A stretch of DNA of 64,000 bases from Streptomyces sp. AC512_CC834 (GTDB lineage: Bacteria > Actinomycetota > Actinomycetes > Streptomycetales > Streptomycetaceae): assembly GCF_019049325.1 (NCBI RefSeq), contig NZ_JAGMUO010000065.1, positions 434,001 through 498,000 on the forward strand. Reading direction: 5' to 3'. The notes beneath the pieces are model-generated. The model saw only the letters and a program-made list of their open reading frames with translations, was not told the DNA's origin and did no database searches. A program made the translations under genes and the position numbers. How positions within the stretch are numbered: position 1 is the first letter of the stretch; each line of letters begins with the position of its first letter. This document shows, piece by piece, positions 7,983 through 16,395 of this stretch.

Positions 7983-9233
7983 TCACAGGAACCGGCTCAG
8001 CGGCCTGACGGCCAGCTCACGCGCGCGCTGGGCGAGCGGGCGTCTCTTCCATCTGCCCGGCCCGATCAGGTCACTGACCGCCGTGTCCGCCTCGAAGTGC
8101 TGGTCCAGGGTCGCGGTGAACTCCTGGTCCAGTACGGCGAGCATGACCTCCTCGTCATGGTCGAGCGAGCGGCGGTTGAAGTTGGTGGAGCCGATCAGGG
8201 CGGCGACCCTGTCGACGGTGATGACCTTGGCGTGCATCATCGTCGGCCGGTACTGGTAGATCCTCACCCCGCACGCGGTGAGGTCGTCGTAGTGGTGCTG
8301 GCCGGCCAACTGGCAGACCCGCTTGTCGGTGTGCGGGCCGGGCAGCACGATCTCCACCTCGACGCCGCGCCGGGCGGTGGCGCAGAGCAGTTCGACGAAG
8401 TACGCGTCCGGGGCGAAGTACGCGGTGGACAGGCGGAAGCGTTCCTCGGCCGACTCCAGCATCACGCGGATCAGGGTCTGCATGTCCTGCCAGCCGAAAC
8501 TGGCCGAACCCCGCACCACCTGCACCACGGAACCGCCCTGCGCACGGTGTTCGACGAACCGGTCCCGGTCGTCGAAGAGTTCGTCGTGGCACTCGGCCCA
8601 GTTCTGTGCGAACGCCGCGGCGATGCCGTCCACCGCGGGCCCCCGGACCTCGACGTGGGTGTCACGCCACTCGTTCTCGTCGCGTGCGTCGCCGCACCAC
8701 TCCTCGGCGATGCCCACGCCGCCGGTGAAGGCGGTCTCCTCGTCGACGACGAGCACCTTGCGGTGGCAGCGGTGGTTCTGCTTGAGGGGCGAGAGGTGGA
8801 GCGGCTTGCGGAACCACGCCACCTGCACCCCGGCCCGCTCCATCGTCCGCAACTGCTCGCCCTCGATCAGCCGGCTGCCGAACCCGTCCAGCAGCAGCCG
8901 CACCCGTACCCCGGCGCGGGCCCGCTCGGCGAGGGCCTCGGCGAAGCGGCGGGCGATGTCGCCCTTCCAGTACACGAACGTCATCATGTCCACCGTGTGC
9001 TCGGCACGGTCGATCCCGGCCAGCATGGCGGCGAAGATCTCGTCACCGTTGCGCAAAACGGTGAGTGCGTTGCCCTCGGTCGCCGCGATGCCGATCAGTC
9101 GCTCCAGCCGCCGCCGTATGCGGGTGACCCGCTGCTCGACGAGGGCGGCGGGGAGAGGGGCGGGGTCGGGGGGTGCGCCCGGTGCCTCGGGAGCCCCCGG
9201 GGTCGGCTCCGGCGGTTGCTGCGTACTGGTCAT
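7983..9233 (-). CDS. Phospholipase D family protein, cardiolipin-synthase type
   Basis: PLD-superfamily protein of 416 aa with two HKD motifs: HRKVLVVDEETAFTGG in the first half and HAKVITVDRVAALIGSTNFN in the second, each HxKx4D followed by the conserved Gly/Ser. This is the bacterial cardiolipin synthase or phosphatidyltransferase pattern, but there are no N-terminal transmembrane helices. Instead a Pro-rich tail of about 35 residues precedes the catalytic part, so it may be a soluble or peripheral enzyme. The ATG at 9233 follows AGGGA on the minus strand. The same frame stays open far upstream, antisense to the ABC-F genes, but that is a GC-bias artefact. Confidence 0.85.
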   Translation of the reverse strand: MTSTQQPPEPTPGAPEAPGAPPDPAPLPAALVEQRVTRIRRRLERLIGIAATEGNALTVLRNGDEIFAAMLAGIDRAEHTVDMMTFVYWKGDIARRFAEALAERARAGVRVRLLLDGFGSRLIEGEQLRTMERAGVQVAWFRKPLHLSPLKQNHRCHRKVLVVDEETAFTGGVGIAEEWCGDARDENEWRDTHVEVRGPAVDGIAAAFAQNWAECHDELFDDRDRFVEHRAQGGSVVQVVRGSASFGWQDMQTLIRVMLESAEERFRLSTAYFAPDAYFVELLCATARRGVEVEIVLPGPHTDKRVCQLAGQHHYDDLTACGVRIYQYRPTMMHAKVITVDRVAALIGSTNFNRRSLDHDEEVMLAVLDQEFTATLDQHFEADTAVSDLIGPGRWKRRPLAQRARELAVRPLSRFL

Positions 9234-9393
9234 GGCGTTCCCTGGCCGGAACACGACGAGGAAACGTCGGGCCGCGGCGCCCGGTCCGGCACGGGCTGAG
9301 CGGCGTGGCGACTGTACCGGTGATACCGGTGCCCCGGCGGACCCGGCTGCTACGCTGGCGGAGACGTTGATCGTGTATCGAGGAGTCGCAGAC

Positions 9394-9551
9394 ATGGTGG
9401 GTGACGACGACATCTCCGGGTGAGGCCCGGGTGTGATCGGCCACCGGCGGGCGCAGGAGCGCCGCCGCAGTGGCCTCGTCGTCGTTCCCTTTTCCCTGTC
9501 TGCCCGGGCAGAGGTCTCTTTCCTGCCCCTCACCTCCATGAGGTCGTCTCC
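9394..9551 (+). promoter_or_regulatory. Candidate attenuating leader of the first ABC-F gene
   Basis: A nine-codon ORF (MVGDDDISG, 9394-9423) follows GAGGAG by eight bases. Behind it lie a GGCG(G)GCGC/GCGCCGCC stem-loop (about 9447-9467), a perfect 14-bp palindrome TCTGCCCGGGCAGA (9499-9512) and a small hairpin ACCTC-CAT-GAGGT (9532-9544) that pairs with the GAGG ribosome-binding site of the downstream gene. Antibiotic-resistance ABC-F genes are often controlled by ribosome-mediated attenuation through short upstream ORFs. That this leader works so is inference. Confidence 0.45.
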
Positions 9552-11186
9552 ATGTCCGACGCCGCCATTCGCTGCTCGAACCTGTCCTTCTCCTGGCCCG
9601 ACGACACCCCTGTCTTCGAGGACCTGTCGTTCACCGTGGGCGCGGGCCGTACGGGCCTGGTGGCCCCCAACGGTGCCGGCAAGTCCACCCTGCTCGGACT
9701 GATCGCCGGGGAGCTGCGCCCCACCGCCGGCTCCGTGTCGGTGTCCGGTGTCCTCGGCCATCTGCCGCAGACCCTCCCCCTGACCGGCGGCCTCACGGTG
9801 GCGGAGGTGCTCGGTGTGGCCGCCGTGATCCGGGCCATCGACGCCGTCGAGTCCGGGGACGTGGCCGAGGAGCACTTCACGGCCATCGGCGACGACTGGG
9901 ACATCGAGGAGCGCACCCGTGCCCAGCTCGACCGCCTGGGCCTGGCGGGCCTCGCCCTGGACCGGCGGCTGAGCACGCTCAGCGGAGGTCAGGTCGTCTC
10001 CCTCGGGCTCGCCGCCCAACTGCTGAAGCGGCCCGAGGTACTCCCGCTCGACGAGCCCACCAACAACCTCGACGCGGACGCCCGCGGCAGGCTCCACGAC
10101 GTGCTGGCGGACTACAGCGGCTGCCTGGTGCTGGTCAGTCACGATCGGGAGCTGCTCGACCGCATGGAGCGCATCGCCGAACTCGGCCGCGGTGAACTGC
10201 GCCTGTACGGCGGCAACTTCACCGCGTACGAAGAGGCCGTCCGTGCCGAGCAGGAAGTCGCCGAGAAGAACGTCCGCAACGCCGAACAGGAGCTGAAGCG
10301 GGAGAAGCGGGAGCTGCAGCAGGCCTGCGAGCGCGCCGACCGCCGGGCGAGCAACGCCGCCCGCAATCTCAAGAACGCCGGTCTTCCCCGGATCTTCGCC
10401 GGCAATATGAAGCGCGGCGCCCAGGAGTCGGCCGGCCGGGCGGGCCAGACCCACGCCAACCGGGTCGGCGAGGCCAGGGCGCGGCTGGACGCGGCGGAGC
10501 GGTCGCTGCGCGAGGAACAGCGCATCGCGCTGGACCTGCCGGAGACCCGCGTGCCCGCCGGACGCACCCTCTTCCTCGGGGAGCGACTGCGGATCCGGCT
10601 CGGTGACACGGACGTGTTCACGGGCGAGGGCGTCGACCTGACCGTCCGGGGGCCCGAGCGCATCGCGCTGACCGGCGCCAACGGCACGGGAAAGAGCACG
10701 CTGCTGCGTCTGGTCAACGGCGACCTGGACCCGCAGGAGGGCGGGATCAGGCGCGCCGACGGGCGCGTCGCGTACCTCTCCCAACGGCTGGACCTGCTGG
10801 ATCCCGACCGCACCGTCGCCGAGAACTTCGCCGCCTACGCCCCGGACCGGCCGGAGGCCGAGCGGATGAACCTGCTCGCGCGCTTTCTCTTCCGGGGCGC
10901 GGGCGCCCAACTGCCCGTCGGCCTGCTCTCCGGCGGCGAGCGGCTGCGGGCCACGCTGGCCTGCGTCCTGTGCGCGGAACCCGCCCCGCACCTGCTGCTC
11001 CTGGACGAGCCGACGAACAACCTGGACCTGGTCGGCGCGGGTCAGTCGGAGAGTGCCCTGAACTCCTACCGGGGGGCCTTCGTGGTGGTCAGTCACGACC
11101 GGCGGTTCCTGCGCGAGATCGGCGTCGGCCGGTGGCTGCGGCTGGCCGACGGCGAGCTGACGGAGACGGGGGTTCCCGAGGTGTGA
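9552..11186 (+). CDS. ABC-F ATPase, ribosome-protection type
   Basis: ABC-F protein of 544 aa with two fused nucleotide-binding domains and no transmembrane part. First domain: Walker A APNGAGKSTLLG, signature LSGGQ, Walker B PLDEPTNNLD. Second domain: TGANGTGKSTLLR, LSGGERLRA, LLLLDEPTNNLD. The charged linker between them (about 235-330, rich in EQEVAEKNVRNAEQELKREK) is the helical interdomain arm that enters the ribosome in this family. Members either protect ribosomes from antibiotics or act in translation; resistance is suggested by the structured leader and a second, different ABC-F downstream. The ATG at 9552 has GAGGT upstream. Confidence 0.88.
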   Translation: MSDAAIRCSNLSFSWPDDTPVFEDLSFTVGAGRTGLVAPNGAGKSTLLGLIAGELRPTAGSVSVSGVLGHLPQTLPLTGGLTVAEVLGVAAVIRAIDAVESGDVAEEHFTAIGDDWDIEERTRAQLDRLGLAGLALDRRLSTLSGGQVVSLGLAAQLLKRPEVLPLDEPTNNLDADARGRLHDVLADYSGCLVLVSHDRELLDRMERIAELGRGELRLYGGNFTAYEEAVRAEQEVAEKNVRNAEQELKREKRELQQACERADRRASNAARNLKNAGLPRIFAGNMKRGAQESAGRAGQTHANRVGEARARLDAAERSLREEQRIALDLPETRVPAGRTLFLGERLRIRLGDTDVFTGEGVDLTVRGPERIALTGANGTGKSTLLRLVNGDLDPQEGGIRRADGRVAYLSQRLDLLDPDRTVAENFAAYAPDRPEAERMNLLARFLFRGAGAQLPVGLLSGGERLRATLACVLCAEPAPHLLLLDEPTNNLDLVGAGQSESALNSYRGAFVVVSHDRRFLREIGVGRWLRLADGELTETGVPEV

Positions 11187-11267
11187 TCCGCCGGCGTGCC
11201 GACCTGGCCCGCGTCCGAGGCGTGCCGCCCCGCGGGCCGAGCACCGACCACGCTGAACGGATTCACC

Positions 11268-12896
11268 ATGCCCCGACCCGCCCTGCTCGCCCACGACCTC
11301 GTACGCACCCTCGGCGCCCGGCGCGTACTCGACGGTGTGTCCCTGACCGCCTCCCCCGGCCACCGCGTCGGACTGATCGGGGAGAACGGCGTCGGCAAGT
11401 CGACGCTGCTGCGGCTGCTCGCCGGCGCCGACGAGCCCGACGCGGGGAGTGTCACCCGCCCGCCCGACCTTGGTTTCCTGCATCAGGAGATGCCGTACGA
11501 GGTCGACGTCACGCTCGCCGACGTCCTCGACGACGCCCTGCGCGAGGCCCGCGAGGACCTGGCCGAGCTGGAACACCTCACCGCCCGGCTCGCCCGGACC
11601 CCGCAGGACTCCCCCGAGTACGCCGGACTGCTCGACACCTACGGCGCACGCCTCGAGCGGGCCCGGGAACGGGAGGCCTGGGACGCCGACCGGCGTGCCG
11701 CCCTCGTGCTGGACGGCCTCGGTCTCGGCGCGGTCGGGCACGACCGCACGCTCGGCTCGCTGTCGGGCGGGCAGCGCGCCCGGCTGGCGCTGGCCGCGCT
11801 GCTGGTCCGCAGGCCGTCGGCGCTGCTGCTTGACGAACCGACCAACCACCTGGACGACGACGCCGTCGCGTTCGTCGAGGAACAGGTGCGCGCGCTGCCC
11901 GGGGCCGTCGTGGTGGCCGGCCACGATCGCGCCTTCCTCGACGCCGTGTGCACGGACCTGATCGACCTGGACCCCTCGATGGACGGTCCGGTCCGCCACG
12001 GCGGCGGCTACAGCGACTACCTGGCCGCGAAGCGCGCCGAGCGGGCCCGCTGGGAGCGACGCTGGGCCGAGGAGCAGGAGGAGCTGGCGGCGCTGCGCCG
12101 GTCGGCCGGGGTCACGGCCCGCCGCGTCGCCCCGGACCGGGGCCCGCGCGACAACGAGAAGATGGGCTACGGCCGCCGCGCCGGCCGGGTGCAGAACCAG
12201 ATCTCCCGGCGGGTGCGCAACGCCACCCGCAGGCTGGAGGAACTGGAGCGCGCCCGGGTGGGTGAGCCGCCGCGGCCGCTGCGGTTCGCGGGCCCGGCGC
12301 TCACCGCGCCGGCCGCGCCGGACGACGGTCCGCTGGTGGCCCTGCGCGACACCAGGGTGCCGGGACGGCTCTCGCTGGACCGCCTGACGGTGCCGGCCAC
12401 CGACCGGCTCCTGGTCACCGGGGGCAACGGCACCGGGAAGTCGACCCTGCTGGCCGTGCTCGCTGGCCACCTCGCAGCCGGGGGCGAGGTGCGGCGGCGG
12501 CCCGGGCTCACGGTGGGGCTGCTCGCCCAGGACACCGTCTTCGACCGCCCGGAGCGGACCGTGCGGGACACCTACGAGGGGACGCTGGGCGTCGAACGGG
12601 CCGAGGCGGTGCCCCTGCGGTCGCTGGGCCTGCTGCACGAGGCGGACCTCGGCCTGCCGGTCGGCCGCCTCTCGGCCGGGCAGCGCCGCCGCCTCGCCCT
12701 GGCCCTGCTGGTGGCGTGCCCGCCCCAGTTGCTGCTGCTCGACGAGCCCACCAATCACCTCTCCCCCCGGCTGTGCGACGAACTGGAGGAGGCGCTGGGC
12801 AGCGGGCCCGGCGCGGTCGTCGTGGCCAGTCACGACCGGTGGCTGAGGAGAGGCTGGAAGGGCCGGGAGGTCCGCCTGCACGGCGAGAGCGGGTAG
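11268..12896 (+). CDS. ABC-F ATPase, second and divergent copy
   Basis: ABC-F protein of 542 aa, clearly different in sequence from its neighbour. First domain: IGENGVGKSTLLR, LSGGQRARLALAALL, LLLDEPTNHLDDD. Second domain: TGGNGTGKSTLLA, LSAGQRRRLALALL, LLLLDEPTNHLSP. The linker carries basic helices (ERARWERRWAEEQEELAALR). It resembles macrolide/lincosamide self-resistance ABC-F proteins of actinomycetes, but the drug cannot be named. The gap of 81 nt from the previous stop allows co-transcription. The ATG at 11268 lacks a strong ribosome-binding site. Confidence 0.85.
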   Translation: MPRPALLAHDLVRTLGARRVLDGVSLTASPGHRVGLIGENGVGKSTLLRLLAGADEPDAGSVTRPPDLGFLHQEMPYEVDVTLADVLDDALREAREDLAELEHLTARLARTPQDSPEYAGLLDTYGARLERAREREAWDADRRAALVLDGLGLGAVGHDRTLGSLSGGQRARLALAALLVRRPSALLLDEPTNHLDDDAVAFVEEQVRALPGAVVVAGHDRAFLDAVCTDLIDLDPSMDGPVRHGGGYSDYLAAKRAERARWERRWAEEQEELAALRRSAGVTARRVAPDRGPRDNEKMGYGRRAGRVQNQISRRVRNATRRLEELERARVGEPPRPLRFAGPALTAPAAPDDGPLVALRDTRVPGRLSLDRLTVPATDRLLVTGGNGTGKSTLLAVLAGHLAAGGEVRRRPGLTVGLLAQDTVFDRPERTVRDTYEGTLGVERAEAVPLRSLGLLHEADLGLPVGRLSAGQRRRLALALLVACPPQLLLLDEPTNHLSPRLCDELEEALGSGPGAVVVASHDRWLRRGWKGREVRLHGESG

Positions 12897-12942
12897 GGGG
12901 TGTCGTTTGCGGTCGGAGGGTGCCGGGCGGCAGGCTTCGGGG

Positions 12943-13398
12943 GTGGCCACTTTGCTGATCGTGCATCACACGCCGTCGCCGAACTGCCAGGCGATGCTGG
13001 AAGCCGTCGTGTCCGGGGCGACCGCACCCGAGATCGAGGGGGTGCGGGTGGTCCGGCGGGCGGCGCTGGCGGCCACGGCGGTCGACGTGCTGGAGGCCGA
13101 CGGGTATCTGCTGGGCACCCCGGCCAACCTGGGCTACATGTCCGGGGCGCTCAAGCACTTCTTCGACCAGGTCTACTACCCATGCCTGGACGAGACCCGG
13201 GGCCGGCCCTTCGGCTACTACGTGCACGGCGGCAGCGACACCACCGGCGCGGTGCGCGGCATCGAGTCGGTCACGACCGGCCTCGGCTGGCAGCGCGCGG
13301 CGCCCGCGGTGAACGTGGCCGGTGAGCCCGCCAAGGCCGACCTGGAGGCCTGCTGGGAGCTGGGGGCCGCGCTCGCCGCCGGGCTGATGGACGACTGA
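12943..13398 (+). CDS. NAD(P)H-dependent FMN reductase / flavodoxin-like protein
   Basis: Small flavodoxin-fold protein of 151 aa. The N-terminal strand TLLIVHHTPSPNCQAMLEA matches the FMN phosphate-binding loop, and YLLGTPANLGYMSGALKHFF matches the second flavin-binding loop of NADPH-dependent FMN reductases and WrbA-like proteins. It probably transfers electrons to a quinone or flavin; the substrate is unknown. The GTG at 12943 is chosen because homology starts right after it, although only GGGGG precedes it. An in-frame start at 12907 would add 12 poorly conserved residues. Confidence 0.75.
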   Translation: MATLLIVHHTPSPNCQAMLEAVVSGATAPEIEGVRVVRRAALAATAVDVLEADGYLLGTPANLGYMSGALKHFFDQVYYPCLDETRGRPFGYYVHGGSDTTGAVRGIESVTTGLGWQRAAPAVNVAGEPAKADLEACWELGAALAAGLMDD

Positions 13399-13428
13399 TG
13401 CCGGGCCGCTCGACGGTGCCCGCCCGCG

Positions 13429-14088
13429 TCAGCTCTTGGGCATGAGGACGGTGTCGATGATGTAGACGTTGGCGTTGGCGGTCTTCACGTTGCCGCAGAC
13501 GACCTTGGCGGAGTCGTTGACCGTGTAGGACTCGTCGGAGCCCGAGGTGGTCAGCTTCGACTTCTGCAGGGTGTCGAAGGAGCCGTTCTCCAGGTCCTTG
13601 GGGGCGAGCTTCTGGCCCACGACGTGGTAGGTCAGGATGTCGGTGAGCATCGCCTTGTCGTTGAGGACCTTGTCCAGGTCGGCCTTCGGGATCTTGGCGA
13701 AGGCGTCGTTGGTGGGCGCGAACACGGTGATGTTCTCGGCGTTGTTGAGGGTGTCGACCAGGCCGGCCTTCTTCACCGCGGTCACCAGCGTGGACAGGGC
13801 CGGGTTGTTCGAGGCGGCGGTGGCGACCGGGTCCTTGGCCATGCCGTCGAAGGAACCGGCGCCCTCCTTCGGCACCGTGGAGCAGGCCGGGCCGAACGGC
13901 TCGTCCATTCCCGCCATGTCGCCGGAGGTGTCGGAGGACTGCTCGTCGCCGGCCGCGGGCGCCGAGGACTCGGCCTGGGCGGAGTCCGAGGAGCCGCTGT
14001 CGCCGTCGTCCGAACAGGCGGCCAGGGACAGGGGCAGGACGGCGGCCGCGACGACGGCGACGGCGGAGCGGCGAATGCGGGCGTTCAT
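13429..14088 (-). CDS. Fasciclin-domain (FAS1) lipoprotein
   Basis: Secreted lipoprotein of 219 aa. The signal peptide ends in LSLAAC (lipid-modified Cys25). A Ser/Asp/Ala-rich spacer (about 26-65) leads to one FAS1 domain (about 70-219) with NPALSTLVTAVKKAGLVDTL, ITVFAPTNDAFAKIP and the terminal IIDTVLMPKS. FAS1 proteins mediate adhesion or surface organisation. In Mycobacterium the homologues MPT70/MPT83 are controlled by SigK and RskA, and a SigK/RskA-type pair lies 5.5 kb away here. Functional linkage is only suggested. Confidence 0.9.
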   Translation of the reverse strand: MNARIRRSAVAVVAAAVLPLSLAACSDDGDSGSSDSAQAESSAPAAGDEQSSDTSGDMAGMDEPFGPACSTVPKEGAGSFDGMAKDPVATAASNNPALSTLVTAVKKAGLVDTLNNAENITVFAPTNDAFAKIPKADLDKVLNDKAMLTDILTYHVVGQKLAPKDLENGSFDTLQKSKLTTSGSDESYTVNDSAKVVCGNVKTANANVYIIDTVLMPKS

Positions 14089-14227
14089 GGAATCTCCTGG
14101 GAAAAGGGCAGCCCGAAGACTGCGTTGGTGCGGAATACGGTGAAGTGGTGATCGGCGGGATCCGGGTCAGCCCGGCGTGTGGGCGGGCCGTTGTCGGTGT
14201 GTTCTCGCTTCTTCCCTCACACGGGGA

Positions 14228-14252
14228 ATCCGGAGCCGGGCGGGCTCCGGAT
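14228..14252. terminator. Perfect 10-bp hairpin downstream of the M56 peptidase gene
   Basis: ATCCGGAGCC and GGCTCCGGAT form a perfect 10-bp stem with a 5-nt loop, 79 nt past the stop of the leftward peptidase gene and upstream of the fasciclin gene. There is no T-tract. Termination is the likeliest role; a regulatory structure for the fasciclin gene is possible. Confidence 0.45.
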
Positions 14253-14330
14253 TGCCCGATCACCCGATCGAGTGAGGATGAGGTGCCGACACCCCTGTGA
14301 CCTGGAGCTTTCCTCGGAGATGAAAGGCGC

Positions 14331-15263
14331 TCAGATAGGCGTCGCGGCTCGGAGGATGAGGAACATCGTGACGGCGGCGTTGGCGGACGACATCGCCGAG
14401 ACGGCGGTTCCGGCGGCCGCGGCCCACGCCGCCAGGCCCGCCGAGGTGAACACCGGCGGCCACGCGCGGACCGCGGGAGCGGGCCCCAGCAGGGCCGCCA
14501 CCCGGCGCGGTACCGGTCCGGGGGCGGCCAGGCCGGCGAGGGTGGCGACGGGCGTGGCCCGGGAGACGAGGGCCGCCTTGCCGATCGCGGTGGCCACCGA
14601 ACGGCGGTCGCCGACCGCCCGCGCCGCCGCCTCGTCGGCCCAGCGCTCCGCCGTGAAGGACACGGCGGTGCGCAGGGGCCGCAGGAAGGGGTTGGCCAGC
14701 GCGGCGAGCCGGACGGCGAGCAGGAAGCGGTGGTGCCGGGCCGCGAGATGGGCGCGCTCGTGGGCGAACAGCGCGCGTCGTTCGCCCGGTTCGAGGCAGT
14801 CGAGCAGGGCCGTACTGACCACCACGCGGTCCCGGCGTCCGCCGGGCAGCGCGTACGCGTACGGCACGTCGTCCGGCAGTACGGCCACCCCGGCGCCCGG
14901 CAGTCCGGCCAGTGCGCGGTGGGCGCGGCGGCGCACCCGGCCGTGCCGCCACAGGGCTCGTGCCGAGGCCGCGACCACCAGGCACAGCGCGGGAATCGCC
15001 GCCTTGCCGACGATCTCGTCGTAGGGCACCGCCGCCCGCACCTCGGGGTCGGACCAGCCGTCGGGCAGTGGGTTGCCCGGCAGTTGTGCGGTGCCGACCA
15101 CCATCACCAGGGCCAGGCACAGGGTGCTGCACAGGGCCATCACGGCGGCGACGACGGTGAGCAGCCCGGTCGCGGTCCGTGGGTGCAGGTGCTGCTCGGC
15201 CAGCCTGGCGATCGGCCATGCCGTGAGCGGCAGGACCAGGGGCAGGAAGACGAAGACTCCCAT
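14331..15263 (-). CDS. M56-family membrane metallopeptidase (BlaR1-like)
   Basis: Membrane zinc peptidase of 310 aa with hydrophobic helices at about 1-20, 33-57 and 88-105 and the catalytic HERAH motif followed by LAARHH, typical of the M56/BlaR1 family. It lacks a penicillin-binding sensor domain, so it is probably an effector protease acting on its partner repressor. It starts 6 nt after the blaI-like gene on the same strand, the standard BlaI-M56 operon order of actinobacteria. Confidence 0.87.
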   Translation of the reverse strand: MGVFVFLPLVLPLTAWPIARLAEQHLHPRTATGLLTVVAAVMALCSTLCLALVMVVGTAQLPGNPLPDGWSDPEVRAAVPYDEIVGKAAIPALCLVVAASARALWRHGRVRRRAHRALAGLPGAGVAVLPDDVPYAYALPGGRRDRVVVSTALLDCLEPGERRALFAHERAHLAARHHRFLLAVRLAALANPFLRPLRTAVSFTAERWADEAAARAVGDRRSVATAIGKAALVSRATPVATLAGLAAPGPVPRRVAALLGPAPAVRAWPPVFTSAGLAAWAAAAGTAVSAMSSANAAVTMFLILRAATPI

Positions 15264-15269
15264 GCGGTG

Positions 15270-15656
15270 TCAGCCGTCCTCCGGGGCACGCGTGTGCCCC
15301 AGCAGGTCGCGCAGCAGCCGCTCGTCGTCCGGGGCGAGGCCGGTGACGAAGCTGGCCAGTACCGCTTCCCGGTCGCTCTCGGCGTCCAGGACCTTGCGCA
15401 TCTTGCGCGCGGCGAGTCCCGCCTGGTCCGAGGCGGGGGTCCAGGCGAAGGAGCGGCCCGCGCGCTCCCGGCTCACCGCGCCCTTCTCCAGCAGCCGGGT
15501 CAGGATCGTGATCACCGTGGTGTAGGCGAGGTCGCCGCCGAGGTGCTCCTGCACCCAGCCGGCCGTCGCGGGTCCGCCCGCCTCGCGCAGCGCGGCCAGC
15601 ACCAGTGCTTCCAGCTCGCCCTGCCCCCGCCGCCGCGGACGCCGGTCACCCGTCAC
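15270..15656 (-). CDS. blaI: BlaI/MecI/CopY-family transcriptional repressor
   Basis: Winged-helix repressor of 128 aa. The family core is visible as GELEALVLAALREAGGPATAGWV, then the recognition-helix segment LAYTTVITILTRLLEKGAV and a C-terminal dimerisation part ending LLRDLLGHTRAPEDG. The GTG at 15656 is preferred to the upstream ATG at 15698 because AAGGAGG lies six bases before it, while the ATG has no ribosome-binding site. It should repress its own operon through the dyad at 15739-15754 and be inactivated by the co-transcribed M56 protease. Confidence 0.88.
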   Translation of the reverse strand: MTGDRRPRRRGQGELEALVLAALREAGGPATAGWVQEHLGGDLAYTTVITILTRLLEKGAVSRERAGRSFAWTPASDQAGLAARKMRKVLDAESDREAVLASFVTGLAPDDERLLRDLLGHTRAPEDG

Positions 15657-15738
15657 CGCCCGCCTCCTTCCGCCGCCGATCACTTTCCGAAGCGACATCG
15701 TATAGAAGCGTTTCCTTTGAAGCCTTTGAAGCCTTCCT

Positions 15739-15754
15739 TCTACAGTGTTGTAGA
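15739..15754. promoter_or_regulatory. BlaI-type operator
   Basis: Perfect dyad TCTACA-GTGT-TGTAGA. The TACA/TGTA arms are the hallmark of BlaI/MecI operators. It lies 83 bp upstream of the blaI start, in the region shared with the divergent terD gene, and is followed toward blaI by repeated TTTGAAGCC units. Repression of terD from the same site is possible. Confidence 0.75.
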
Positions 15755-15819
15755 TTGGCGGGCGGGCACACGGACGTGACCAGCAGACGTGATCAGAAGA
15801 CGCGACGAAGGAGAACGCA

Positions 15820-16395
15820 GTGGGAGTTTCCCTGGCCAAGGGCGGCAACGTCTCGCTCAGCAAGGAGGCACCCGGCCTGACCGCCGTGCTGGTCGGTCTG
15901 GGCTGGGACGTGCGCACCACGACCGGCACCGACTACGACCTCGACGCCTCCGCGCTGCTCCTGGACGCGGCGGGCAAGGTGCTCTCGGACGGGCACTTCG
16001 TCTTCTACAACAATCTCACCAGCCCGGACGGCTCGGTCGAGCACACCGGCGACAACCTCACCGGTGAGGGCGAGGGCGACGACGAGGCGGTCAAGGTGAA
16101 CCTCGCCGGGGTCCCGGCCGAGGTGGACCGGATCGTCTTCCCGGTCTCCATCCACGACGCGGAGAACCGCGGGCAGAGCTTCGGCCAGGTCCGCAACGCC
16201 TTCATCCGGGTCGTCAACCAGGCAGGGAACGCGGAACTCGCCCGCTACGACCTCTCCGAGGACGCCTCGACCGAGACCGCGATGGTCTTCGGCGAGCTGT
16301 ACCGGCACGGCGCCGAGTGGAAGTTCCGGGCGGTCGGGCAGGGGTACGCGTCGGGCCTCGCGGGCATCGCCGCGGACTTCGGCGTCAGCGTCTGA
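15820..16395 (+). CDS. terD: TerD-family stress protein
   Basis: TerD/CABP domain protein of 191 aa. It starts with MGVSLAKGGNVSLSKE and contains GLGWDVRTTTGTDYDLDASA and VFYNNLTSPDGSVEHTGDN, the Asp-rich calcium-binding segments of the family, ending in YASGLAGIAADFGVSV. TerD proteins are linked to tellurite and general stress tolerance and to calcium signalling in Streptomyces development. The GTG start has GAAGGAG six bases upstream. The 3' end overlaps the convergent TPR gene by 11 nt. Confidence 0.93.
   Translation: MGVSLAKGGNVSLSKEAPGLTAVLVGLGWDVRTTTGTDYDLDASALLLDAAGKVLSDGHFVFYNNLTSPDGSVEHTGDNLTGEGEGDDEAVKVNLAGVPAEVDRIVFPVSIHDAENRGQSFGQVRNAFIRVVNQAGNAELARYDLSEDASTETAMVFGELYRHGAEWKFRAVGQGYASGLAGIAADFGVSV

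Noticed and set aside
7983..12950. A 1655-codon open frame on the minus strand covering the phospholipase D gene and running antisense to both ABC-F genes
   Set aside because: Only the last 416 codons show a protein family. The rest is antisense to clear ABC-F genes and open because of extreme third-position GC.
15657..15698. ATG start at 15698 for the BlaI-like protein
   Set aside because: No ribosome-binding site there, while GTG 15656 has AAGGAGG six bases upstream and starts at the family's usual N-terminus.
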